Of a DNA stretch of 10,262 nt, positions 1 through 6,946 are shown one piece after another. A program made the translations under genes and the position numbers. Numbering within the stretch: the stretch's first letter is position 1; the number at the start of each line of letters is the position of its first letter. The notes beneath the pieces were generated by a model. It was not told the DNA's origin and did no database searches. It saw only the letters and a list, made by a program, of their open reading frames with translations. Location of the stretch: positions 1-10,262 of the forward strand of contig VFJU01000567.1 of assembly GCA_009885905.1 (NCBI GenBank), written 5' to 3'. The DNA is from Verrucomicrobiota bacterium. GTDB lineage: Bacteria; Verrucomicrobiota; Verrucomicrobiia; Verrucomicrobiales; Akkermansiaceae.

Positions 1-165
1 ATGAATTGGGCCAATCCCCTTTTACCCTTGCCAGACTATTTCTTCAGCACATCATCCATCAGGATTGAAAAAGCAAATTCCTAGCACTCACCGCCCGCGT
101 GCAGCGTGCTGGCGAAGCGCGCCTGCCCACATCATTCACCGCTCAACAACACCTTCATCAACTCA

Positions 166-1128
166 ATGACTTACAACCCCTGGCTCTGGATCGGCTTCAA
201 CGTTTTCGTCCTCTGCATGCTCGCGCTCGACCTCGGCGTCTTCCACCGGAAGGCGCATGTCGTTTCGTTTCGCGAAGCCTGCGGCTGGACGGTCGCGTGG
301 GTCGCCCTCGCCATGCTTTTCAACATCGGCATCTGGTATTTCGCCGGGGCGCGGACGGCGCTGGAGTTCACCACCGGCTACGTCATCGAATACTCGCTGA
401 GCGTGGATAACATCTTCGTTTTTGCGATGCTGTTCTCCTACTTCGCCGTGCCTCCGTCCTATCAGCACCGCGTGCTCTTTTGGGGCATTCTCGGTGCGCT
501 CATCCTCCGAGCCGCCATGATCGTCGCCGGGACGGTGCTCATCACGAAGTTTGAGTGGATCATTTATGTCTTCGGCGCGTTCTTGATCATGACCGGCATC
601 AAGATGATCGTGAAGCAGGAAGAGGAGTTGCATCCCGAGCGCAACCCGGTGGTGCGCTGGTTCAAGAAGCTCATGCCGGTCACAAGCGACTATCGCGGCG
701 ACAAGTTCTTCGTCCGCGAAAACGGCATCCGGATGGCGACGCCACTCTTCGTCGTGCTCCTGCTCATCGAAGTCTCCGACGTGATATTTGCGGTGGACTC
801 CATCCCGGCGATCTTCGCCGTCACGAAAGATCCCTTCATCGTTTATACGTCTAACGTCTTCGCCATCCTCGGTCTGCGGTCGCTGTATTTTGCCCTCGCT
901 GGAGTGTTGGACAAATTCCACCTACTGAAGATCGGCCTCGGTGTCGTGCTGACCTTTGTCGGCGTGAAAATGCTGCTCGGCCACACGGCGTATAAGATCG
1001 ACACGCTCGTCTCGCTCGGCGTCATCGTTGGTGTGCTCGCCACCTCGATCGTCCTGTCGCTCCTGCGCCCGAAAAAAGCCGAAGTGGATCTTGGCCACGC
1101 CTCGGACGTACCTCCCCCGCAACCCTGA
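166..1128 (+). CDS. TerC/Alx-family integral membrane protein (probable metal ion transporter)
   Basis: This predicted 320-residue inner-membrane protein belongs to the TerC/Alx family, whose members are linked to manganese export and tellurite resistance. It is dominated by hydrophobic helices, and its length matches Alx-type members (about 320 residues). Family landmarks visible are an acidic residue in the first helix (D22 in LALDLGVFHR), SLSVDNIFVF at about 79-88 (D81, N82), EVSDVIFAVDSIPA at about 202-215 (D205, D211) and TSNVFAILGLRSLYF at about 228-242. A charged cytoplasmic-type loop lies at about 150-185, and the tail ends in a proline-rich stretch. I chose the ATG at 166 over an in-frame GTG at 106 because the extra 20 residues are not hydrophobic or family-like. 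No Shine-Dalgarno sequence precedes it. Third codon positions are almost all G or C, unlike the genes further right. The exact substrate cannot be read from the sequence. Confidence 0.93.
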   Translation: MTYNPWLWIGFNVFVLCMLALDLGVFHRKAHVVSFREACGWTVAWVALAMLFNIGIWYFAGARTALEFTTGYVIEYSLSVDNIFVFAMLFSYFAVPPSYQHRVLFWGILGALILRAAMIVAGTVLITKFEWIIYVFGAFLIMTGIKMIVKQEEELHPERNPVVRWFKKLMPVTSDYRGDKFFVRENGIRMATPLFVVLLLIEVSDVIFAVDSIPAIFAVTKDPFIVYTSNVFAILGLRSLYFALAGVLDKFHLLKIGLGVVLTFVGVKMLLGHTAYKIDTLVSLGVIVGVLATSIVLSLLRPKKAEVDLGHASDVPPPQP

Positions 1129-1312
1129 CGGGCATCGTCGTGTTTTCGCCCGGCTAACAGAATCGGTTTCTTCGTCGCAAATGGATTCCTTGGATGTCTA
1201 CCGGTTAACGTGGCTCTCGGATTCCATAACATATTCGCACCGGTGAATTTTGAAATAGCACTTCGGACCGATGAGGCTTGCGGGGTACGCAATGGTCGTT
1301 TTCAATCGGGTC

Positions 1313-2095
1313 ATGACACGTCCAGACGGCCGCCAGAACGACCAACTCCGCCCCATTTCTTTCGTCCCGAACGTGGCCCCATACGCGAGCGGATCGGTGC
1401 TCGTTTCCTTTGGTGATACGAGGGTGATTTGCTCAGCCACCATCGAGGAGGATGTCCCGCGATGGATGCGCACGCAGCGCGTCGAGGGTGGCTGGCTGAC
1501 CGCAGAGTATTCGATGCTGCCTTACTCGACCCTAGAGCGAAAGCCACGGGATATTTCTCGTGGCAAGCTTGATGGGCGGTCTTCTGAGATCCAACGGTTG
1601 ATTGGTCGAGCGTTGCGGGCTTGCGTGGATTTGAAAAAAGTCGGGCAGCGGACGATATGGATTGATTGCGACGTCTTGCAAGCCGACGGCGGCACGCGCA
1701 CGGCTTCGATTAGCGGAGGTTGCGTCGCGCTGGCCATCGCGCTGAACAAGCTCATGGCGGCAGGGAAGTTGAAGGCGTTTCCGATCAAGCAACTGGTGGC
1801 GGCAGTATCGGCTGGGGTCTACGAGGGAGTTCCGGTGTTAGATTTGAATTATCCTGAAGACAAGGCGGCCTCGGTGGACTTCAACGTGGTGATGACGGAG
1901 GCCTCCCAGTTTGTGGAAGTGCAGGGAAGTGGCGAGGAAGCGGTTTTTTCTTCGGGTGAAATGAGCGCGATGCTTGAACTCTCACGCAAGGGGATCTCTG
2001 AAATCATCTCGCTGCAAAAAGCCGCGATATTAACCGCGGACTTGGCGGCCCCTGCGGATTTAGCATCATTGACGGCGGCATTTGGTAAGCGTTAG
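1313..2095 (+). CDS. rph: Ribonuclease PH (tRNA 3'-end processing phosphorolytic exoribonuclease)
   Basis: RNase PH trims nucleotides from the 3' ends of tRNA precursors using phosphate as the attacking group, and acts as a hexameric ring in the cytoplasm. The 260-residue product starts with the family signature MTRPDGRQNDQLRP. It contains GGWLTAEYSMLPYST (59-73), RSSEIQRLIGRALRA (89-103), the phosphate-binding GGTRTASISGG (126-136, with T128 and R129), and LDLNYPEDKAASVDFNVVMT (176-195), which carries acidic residues expected in the active site. VEVQG at 201-205 is also typical. In-frame ATGs at 1271 and 1292 would add 14 or 7 residues. I chose 1313 because family members begin just before RPDGR. 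However, a GCGGGG at 1280-1285 could serve as a ribosome site for the 1292 start. The protein is about 20 residues longer at its C-terminus than typical members. The usual partner rdgB is not adjacent. Confidence 0.95.
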   Translation: MTRPDGRQNDQLRPISFVPNVAPYASGSVLVSFGDTRVICSATIEEDVPRWMRTQRVEGGWLTAEYSMLPYSTLERKPRDISRGKLDGRSSEIQRLIGRALRACVDLKKVGQRTIWIDCDVLQADGGTRTASISGGCVALAIALNKLMAAGKLKAFPIKQLVAAVSAGVYEGVPVLDLNYPEDKAASVDFNVVMTEASQFVEVQGSGEEAVFSSGEMSAMLELSRKGISEIISLQKAAILTADLAAPADLASLTAAFGKR

Positions 2096-2107
2096 TTCTG
2101 ACCAAGA

Positions 2108-2124
2108 ATGGATCGCGAATCCAT
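2108..2124. repeat. Short perfect inverted repeat just after rph
   Basis: ATGGAT and ATCCAT flank the five-base loop CGCGA, starting 12 bases after the rph stop codon. A hairpin of six pairs is possible in RNA from either strand. No run of T follows on either side, so it does not look like a classical intrinsic terminator. It may protect the rph mRNA 3' end or be chance. Confidence 0.3.
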
Positions 2125-2165
2125 GGCGTTCGGTCATTGAAAACACTCACAATCCAAAGAATTTC

Positions 2166-2184
2166 CGCTTGGCGAATCCAAGTG
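2166..2184. repeat. Second short inverted repeat between rph and the small ORF
   Basis: CTTGG and CCAAG flank the loop CGAAT. Including one G-U pair and one C-G pair outside, the stem reaches seven pairs. It shares the nine bases GCGAATCCA with the hairpin at 2108-2124, and lies just upstream of the small ORF at 2207. There is no T tract. It could be a structured element in the rph 3' region; the function is unknown. Confidence 0.3.
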
Positions 2185-2206
2185 CCTCGCGTAATAAAAA
2201 TGCGTC

Positions 2207-2314
2207 ATGACTCGTTCCTCCATTGAAATTGCCGCGAAGATTTATATCCTCACATTGATCTGCGTGTTTGTTTGGACCGTGGCTAAAGTCCTCGCTCAGA
2301 TGGGCTTGATGTAA
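2207..2314 (+). CDS. Possible 35-residue single-pass membrane peptide
   Basis: An ATG at 2207 opens 35 codons ending in TAA. The peptide begins MTRSSIEIAAK, continues with a hydrophobic stretch of about 20 residues (IYILTLICVFVWTVAKVLA) and ends QMGLM. That pattern, a short polar N-terminus followed by one strongly hydrophobic helix, is typical of small bacterial membrane proteins. It fills the otherwise empty space between rph and the exonuclease. Its stop codon abuts the stop codon of the convergent exonuclease gene, so TAATTA holds both stops. There is no Shine-Dalgarno sequence, but most genes here also lack one. I do not recognise a family. It could be a chance ORF, because at this length open frames are common. 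Confidence 0.45.
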   Translation: MTRSSIEIAAKIYILTLICVFVWTVAKVLAQMGLM

Positions 2315-2926
2315 TTATTTCCAGTCCACGTGGACTTCTGCGGTTCGGCCACTTTTGTCGTCATACTTGAGCAACCCATGTTCTAACGCATATTCATGGA
2401 TGCACTTGGTGACCTTAACGTCGAAGGCACAGTACTCGGCGATTTTTCGGAGTGGCTCAAACTGGCCAGACTTTTTGTGCTCTTGCCACCAGCGTAGCGC
2501 GTCGAGTCCGTCTGCAGTTTTGCCGCTGCCGAGCGATGCGGAGGCAACGGAGTCGAGCTTGAGACGGAAGCCGACAATTTTTTCCAACTCGAGCATCATG
2601 TCGAGATTGAGCGTTTGTTCGGCAAGCGTGTGGAAGACGTAGGGCTGGAGAACGGGGTAGTCGAACTGTAGATGATTCCACCCGACGACGAGGTCGGCCC
2701 GGACAAGTTCTTCGCCGAGCTTCTCCATTTCGTTTTCCGCATAAATTTCGTATGTCCCACGAGCGGAGCTGTAAGTTACGCCCACGGAGACCTGCATCTT
2801 ATCCTTATGCATGGAGCCTCCGACGTCACCGAAACTCCGCTGCGTTTCCAAATCGAAATAAACGATATTTTTCCCTGCCACGCGTCTTTGTAAGACTCGG
2901 GTGGGCTGCCCGCAAGCGCGATGCAT
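2315..2926 (-). CDS. DEDDy-type 3'-5' exonuclease (RNase H-like fold, YprB/RNase_H_2-like)
   Basis: This 203-residue cytoplasmic protein has the DnaQ/RNase D-like exonuclease fold and should cleave nucleotides from 3' ends of DNA or RNA with two metal ions. All catalytic motifs are visible: YFDLETQ with D25 and E27 (motif I), VGWNHLQFDYPVL with D89 (motif II) and EYCAFDVKVT with Y165 and D169 (motif III, Yx3D, hence DEDDy). Between them, SVASASLGSGKTADGLDALRWW (about 126-147) resembles the segment seen in stand-alone exonucleases of this kind. The reading frame is open back to 3079, which would overlap the divergent gene. I chose the ATG at 2926 because the residues before it are not family-like. 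A GTG at 2881 is also possible, since homology seems to begin near residue 17. The gene is divergent from the kinase-like gene and convergent with the small ORF. The substrate is unknown. Confidence 0.85.
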   Translation of the reverse strand: MHRACGQPTRVLQRRVAGKNIVYFDLETQRSFGDVGGSMHKDKMQVSVGVTYSSARGTYEIYAENEMEKLGEELVRADLVVGWNHLQFDYPVLQPYVFHTLAEQTLNLDMMLELEKIVGFRLKLDSVASASLGSGKTADGLDALRWWQEHKKSGQFEPLRKIAEYCAFDVKVTKCIHEYALEHGLLKYDDKSGRTAEVHVDWK

Positions 2927-3004
2927 ACGACGGGCTAAGTTTCTAGAGATTGAGCGAGCAAAGCAGGGCTGGCATCGTGCGAATCGATCCCGTAGATTAA
3001 TCCA

Positions 3005-4030
3005 GTGATCGCGCGGCAGAAGCAAAAGTATCCAGTCTCTCAATCCTTGAGACAGTACCTCTATCACTTCGATCGCCAACGAGACATCCCAAAAGTCTAT
3101 GATGAGTTGCGCCGTTTCAGCGGAGCGATTCCATACGAAGACCCGACGGGTCGCGAAACGCTCTGGCTCTCGGTGATGTATCCACCGGATGTTTTTGCTG
3201 AACTCCGCCCCCGCCTCACTGCCATTTACACCGAGCTGAAACTCGGTCGAGATTCAGAACAGCACGAGCATCTCGTGGTGGATCGCATCGACTTCGGTGA
3301 CTTCGGAAATTCCAAGCCTTTTCGAATTCGAGTTACCAATTTGTTCAACGACAACTCGGACTACTTTTATGTCAAACAAGCAGACTCATCGCGCATCTAC
3401 GGGCTCGAGCTTGAACACGTTCTATCACCTAACAGAATCAATTATTTGGTAAATGGCAACACGCTCATTGAGGAACACATCGCAGGGGTTCCGGGCGACG
3501 TTTTCATTCGAGATTATCTTTCGCAGCCAGGGCTCAACAAAGTACGGATCGCCAAGGAGTTCACTAAATTCACCGAGCGCGGATTCATCCGCTTGCTTGG
3601 TGACATGCGCAGTGTGAACTACGTCGTCGATATCACGCCGGACTTTGAAGAGGTGCAGTACCGAGTGCGGGCCATCGATTTTGATCAGCAATCATATGAG
3701 GGAAATGGCAATACTTATCTTGCTTTTCGTTTTAACTCTAACCGCAAAGTTACCCGCCTCGCTTTCAACGTACTCAATCGCAAAAGCATCGACCAGTATG
3801 TGGCAGAGGAACATGCGCAAATGGCCAGGCGCGCGAGAGTTGAGAGTAGTCGTCTGAAAGCCTTGCTTGGAATTATGCGTCGCGAAGACATCGCGCCGCA
3901 TGAGCACGTCACTACGCTCGCCCGCGACTTGGACCGGATGCACAACACCAGCGGCTTCGGAGACTGTCAGTCGATGGGAGAACTAACAGCAATGCACATT
4001 TCGCTGATGCTCGATGTCACTCCTGGCTAG
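3005..4030 (+). CDS. Conserved-type protein of unassigned family with a possible protein-kinase/APH-like fold
   Basis: This 341-residue soluble protein has no family I can name, but it shows the landmarks of a kinase-like (aminoglycoside phosphotransferase-type) fold in the right order. They are a glycine-containing turn FGDFGNS (97-103), a strand with a lysine in YFYVKQAD (120-126, K124), and glutamates in the following helix (E135 or E137 in GLELEHVL). A hinge-like LIEEHIAGVPGD (154-165) comes next. Then come LLGDMRSVN (197-205), matching the GDxxxxN catalytic loop with D200 and N205, and IDFDQ (224-228) in place of the DFG/DFD metal-binding motif. About 90 residues before residue 95 and a helical tail of about 90 residues flank this core. 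The start is a GTG at 3005; the next in-frame ATG, at 3176, would remove 57 residues. It is divergent from the exonuclease and lies 67 bases upstream of polA. The kinase reading is inference; substrate and partner are unknown. Confidence 0.8.
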   Translation: MIARQKQKYPVSQSLRQYLYHFDRQRDIPKVYDELRRFSGAIPYEDPTGRETLWLSVMYPPDVFAELRPRLTAIYTELKLGRDSEQHEHLVVDRIDFGDFGNSKPFRIRVTNLFNDNSDYFYVKQADSSRIYGLELEHVLSPNRINYLVNGNTLIEEHIAGVPGDVFIRDYLSQPGLNKVRIAKEFTKFTERGFIRLLGDMRSVNYVVDITPDFEEVQYRVRAIDFDQQSYEGNGNTYLAFRFNSNRKVTRLAFNVLNRKSIDQYVAEEHAQMARRARVESSRLKALLGIMRREDIAPHEHVTTLARDLDRMHNTSGFGDCQSMGELTAMHISLMLDVTPG

Positions 4031-4051
4031 GAACCACGCCGGCAACCTATT

Positions 4052-4080
4052 TTTACACTTTCTCCATGCTTATTTCTAAC
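4052..4080 (+). promoter_or_regulatory. Candidate sigma-70-type promoter for polA
   Basis: TTTACA (4052-4057) matches five of six bases of the -35 consensus. After 17 bases comes TCTAAC (4075-4080), matching four of six of the -10 consensus, about 17 bases before the polA ATG. The two most conserved -10 positions, the second A and the final T, are both C, which weakens the call. No other promoter-like pair is evident in this 67-base gap. Confidence 0.3.
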
Positions 4081-4097
4081 TTCCACTACGTTCTATC

Positions 4098-6878
4098 ATG
4101 AAACGCCTATTTTTGCTCGATGGTATGGCTCTTATTTACAGGGCGCATTTTGCGGTGATTCAGAATCCCATTCGCACTTCCAAGGGAGTCAACACTTCGG
4201 CGCTTTATGGGTTTATTAACACCCTGTTAGCTATTATCGAGAAAGAGTGCCCGACACACATTGGCGTCGCTTTCGACACCTCCGCGCCAACTGCGCGCCA
4301 TTTGAAATTTCCTGCATATAAAGCCCAGCGTGATGAAATGCCTGAGGAACTCGCCGCCGCAATTCCTCACGTGAAAGATCTCTGTCGTGCGTTTCATATC
4401 CCGGTGTTAGTTTTAGACGGCTACGAAGCGGATGACATTATCGGGACTTTGGTGAAGCGCGCTGAGGCGGATGGTTTCGAGTCGTTCATGGTCACGCCCG
4501 ACAAGGATTTCGCTCAGCTAATTTCCACATCGACCCGCATGTGGAAGCCCGGGCGCAAGGGTTCTGACCACGAAGTTATCGATCTACCAACCATGCTAAG
4601 CCACTGGGAAATCGAGCGCCCAGAGCAAGTGATCGATATTCTTGGTCTTTGGGGGGATGCCGCAGATAATATTCCAGGCATTCCCGGAATCGGCGAGAAG
4701 ACCGCTAAAAAACTCATCGTTGAATATGGATCTATCGAAAATCTGATCGCGAATGCGGCAAAGCTAAAAGGCAAACAAAAAGAAAATGTGGAGGCTTTCT
4801 CAGATCAAGCGCGACTCTCCAAAGAGCTCGCCACGATCATCATCGATGTGCCGATCAATGTGACTTGGGACGATTTAGTTCTTTCTCCACGAGACGATGA
4901 AGCACTTAAAACTCTCTTCAACGAATTTGAATTCCGCAGTCTTACCAAGCGGCTGTTCTCGAGTGCGAGTGATGATTTAGTTGTAACAGAGCAGATCTCA
5001 GGACCTACAATCTTCGAGACATTTAAAACCATCCGTGATGTCGAGCATACCTATCAACTTGCGAATACAGCAGCGCTTCAATCCAAACTTTTTACTGAGT
5101 TGGCCCAGCAAAAATCGTTTTGCTTTGATATCGAAACCACCGGTCTGGACCGCTTTGCTTCAAAACTGTTAGGAATTGCGTTCTCGTGGAAAGCCCATGA
5201 GGGATGGTATCTCCCCATCACTGATCTTAAGTCGCAAGGTGCGGAAATTAAGTCTATACTTTCATCCTCAGCAGAAAAAATCGGTCACAACCTGAAGTTT
5301 GACCTCTCCATTCTCCTTCATCACGGTATCGAAGTCGCAGGACCATTTTACGATACGATGCTGGTTGATATGCTTGTAGCCCCAGATCGGCGGCACTCGA
5401 TGGACTACCTTGCGGAAATTCTGCTAGGTTATAGCCCGGTCAAGCTTGCAGAAATTGCCGGGCCAGCGAACGTTGTGGAGGTTCACTCGGACGATCTCTT
5501 TGCACTGGCAGAAAAAACCAATGCTTCCAAGAATTTTGACATCGCAGCCATTCCACTCACCACCTTGGCCGAGTATGCCGCAGAAGATGCGGATGTGACA
5601 TTTCAGCTCGCGCAGACACTCCGACCGTTGCTGCAAGCGGCGCATCAGGATAGCATCTTAGAAAAGATCGAAGGACCATTGTTACCAGTGCTCGTGGCGA
5701 TGGAAATGGAGGGTATTGCGATCCAATCCGCTGCGTTAGGAGTCATCGGCGATGAGTTGCAGATTCAGATCGATGGGCTAGTAAAATCTATCCACACCCA
5801 TGCTGACCGATCGTTCAACGTTGCCTCACCCAAGCAGCTAGGAGAAATTTTGTTTGATCAACTGAACCTTGTCGACAAGGCGAAAAAAACCAAAACCGGC
5901 CAATACAAAACCGATGAGCAAACACTTTCAACGCTAGAGGGCAAGCACCCCATTATCGCTGAGATTCTCGCCTATCGGGAAGCCACCAAACTGAAATCAA
6001 CTTATCTCGACGCGTTGCCTACGCACATTGTGGCGGAGACTGGTCGAATTCACACCCATTTTCATCAACTTGTTGCGGCGACCGGGCGGCTCGCGTCTTC
6101 AGACCCAAATTTGCAAAACATACCAGTTAGATCAGAAGCGGGGCGCAAGATTCGCAAAGCCTTCATCCCACGTTCTGGGTTCACTCTTCTTTCCTGCGAC
6201 TATTCACAAATTGAACTCCGTGTGATGGCTGCGCTTTCGCAAGACGCGACCATGATTGAGGCGTTCCAAAACAACGTCGACATCCACACGATCACTGCGG
6301 CAAAGGTATTTGCAGTTGAGCCCGCCGCCGTCACTACCGACATGCGGCGGACTGCGAAAATGGTCAATTTCGGCATCATTTATGGTATTTCCGCCTTCGG
6401 ACTGAGCCAGCGACTCGCGATTCCACGGACTGAAGCCGCCAATATCATCGAGGCATACTTTAGAGAATATCCAGCGATCCGACAATTCATGGATCGGACT
6501 GTTCAGGATGCGAGGGAAGCCGGCTATGTTGAAACCATCAGCGGCCGGAGGCGTTATTTTCCGGATCTCCAGTCCGGAAATCAGAACCTACGTGGAAACG
6601 CCGAGCGCGCAGCGATCAACACTCCGATCCAAGGCACCGCAGCTGATATGATCAAACTTGCGATGATCCGTGTGGATTCCTTGCTCAAGGAAAATTCATA
6701 TCAGACAAAGATGCTGCTGCAAGTGCACGACGAACTCGTATTCGACCTAGCCGTGGGTGAGCAAGATGAGCTGGTCCCTAAGATTCTAACCGCTATGAAG
6801 ACTGCCTTGGTATTACCTCATGACGTTCCAATTGAGGTGAGTTCTGGAGTCGGCGAAAACTGGTTGGCCGCGCATTGA
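4098..6878 (+). CDS. polA: DNA polymerase I (5' nuclease, 3'-5' proofreading and polymerase)
   Basis: This full-length enzyme (926 residues) fills gaps, removes RNA primers from Okazaki fragments and acts in excision repair. The N-terminal 5' nuclease (about 1-290) has the metal-binding acids D8, D60, E110, D112, D113, D135, D137, D187 and D190, followed by the helix-hairpin-helix PGIPGIGEKTAKK (193-205). The proofreading domain (about 320-510) is intact: FDIETTGL with D344 and E346, GHNLKFD with D402, and YAAED with Y493 and D497. The polymerase domain has motif A DYSQIELR (D701, E706), motif B RRTAKMVNFGIIYG (R750, K754, F758, Y762) and motif C VHDE (H877 to E879). Each residue sits exactly four positions earlier than in the E. 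coli enzyme. F758 is the residue type that discriminates against dideoxynucleotides. The ATG at 4098 directly precedes KRLFLLDGM; no Shine-Dalgarno sequence is present. The gene may have its own promoter. Confidence 0.98.
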   Translation: MKRLFLLDGMALIYRAHFAVIQNPIRTSKGVNTSALYGFINTLLAIIEKECPTHIGVAFDTSAPTARHLKFPAYKAQRDEMPEELAAAIPHVKDLCRAFHIPVLVLDGYEADDIIGTLVKRAEADGFESFMVTPDKDFAQLISTSTRMWKPGRKGSDHEVIDLPTMLSHWEIERPEQVIDILGLWGDAADNIPGIPGIGEKTAKKLIVEYGSIENLIANAAKLKGKQKENVEAFSDQARLSKELATIIIDVPINVTWDDLVLSPRDDEALKTLFNEFEFRSLTKRLFSSASDDLVVTEQISGPTIFETFKTIRDVEHTYQLANTAALQSKLFTELAQQKSFCFDIETTGLDRFASKLLGIAFSWKAHEGWYLPITDLKSQGAEIKSILSSSAEKIGHNLKFDLSILLHHGIEVAGPFYDTMLVDMLVAPDRRHSMDYLAEILLGYSPVKLAEIAGPANVVEVHSDDLFALAEKTNASKNFDIAAIPLTTLAEYAAEDADVTFQLAQTLRPLLQAAHQDSILEKIEGPLLPVLVAMEMEGIAIQSAALGVIGDELQIQIDGLVKSIHTHADRSFNVASPKQLGEILFDQLNLVDKAKKTKTGQYKTDEQTLSTLEGKHPIIAEILAYREATKLKSTYLDALPTHIVAETGRIHTHFHQLVAATGRLASSDPNLQNIPVRSEAGRKIRKAFIPRSGFTLLSCDYSQIELRVMAALSQDATMIEAFQNNVDIHTITAAKVFAVEPAAVTTDMRRTAKMVNFGIIYGISAFGLSQRLAIPRTEAANIIEAYFREYPAIRQFMDRTVQDAREAGYVETISGRRRYFPDLQSGNQNLRGNAERAAINTPIQGTAADMIKLAMIRVDSLLKENSYQTKMLLQVHDELVFDLAVGEQDELVPKILTAMKTALVLPHDVPIEVSSGVGENWLAAH

Positions 6879-6946
6879 AGATACAAATTAATTTCGGCGT
6901 AAGTACTATTTTACTAAGATTTTTAAAAGTCGCGCGTTTAAATAAA

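Noticed and set aside
41..91. Minus-strand frame ending in LMDDVLKK and a stop, which could be the tail of a gene converging from the right
   Set aside because: Only 14 codons lie between two in-frame stops, and no protein can be recognised. It would need a frameshift.
1..165. Possible yybP-ykoY manganese riboswitch upstream of the TerC-family gene
   Set aside because: Some family members are controlled by this riboswitch, but I could not find its conserved loops or a convincing set of stems here.
163..921. Long open frame of 252 codons on the minus strand
   Set aside because: It lies wholly inside the TerC-family gene. The product is low-complexity, rich in D, E, R and H, as expected from the reverse of a GC3-biased membrane gene.
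1129..1152. CGGGC and GCCCG as a terminator after the TerC-family gene
   Set aside because: The five-pair stem has a 14-base loop and no following T run, so it is not convincing.
1205..1232. TTAACG, 16 bases, TAACAT as a promoter for rph
   Set aside because: Both boxes match only four of six consensus bases, which is expected by chance in a gap of this size.
1181..1246. A 21-codon frame between the TerC-family gene and rph
   Set aside because: It is too short, has no hydrophobic or domain pattern, and lacks a ribosome site.
2927..3079. Longer N-terminus for the exonuclease (start at 3079)
   Set aside because: The extra 51 residues overlap the start of the divergent gene and are not family-like.
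6875..6946. TTG start for the TonB receptor overlapping the polA stop
   Set aside because: It would put 24 residues before a good signal peptide. The ATG at 6947 gives a normal Sec signal at the N-terminus.
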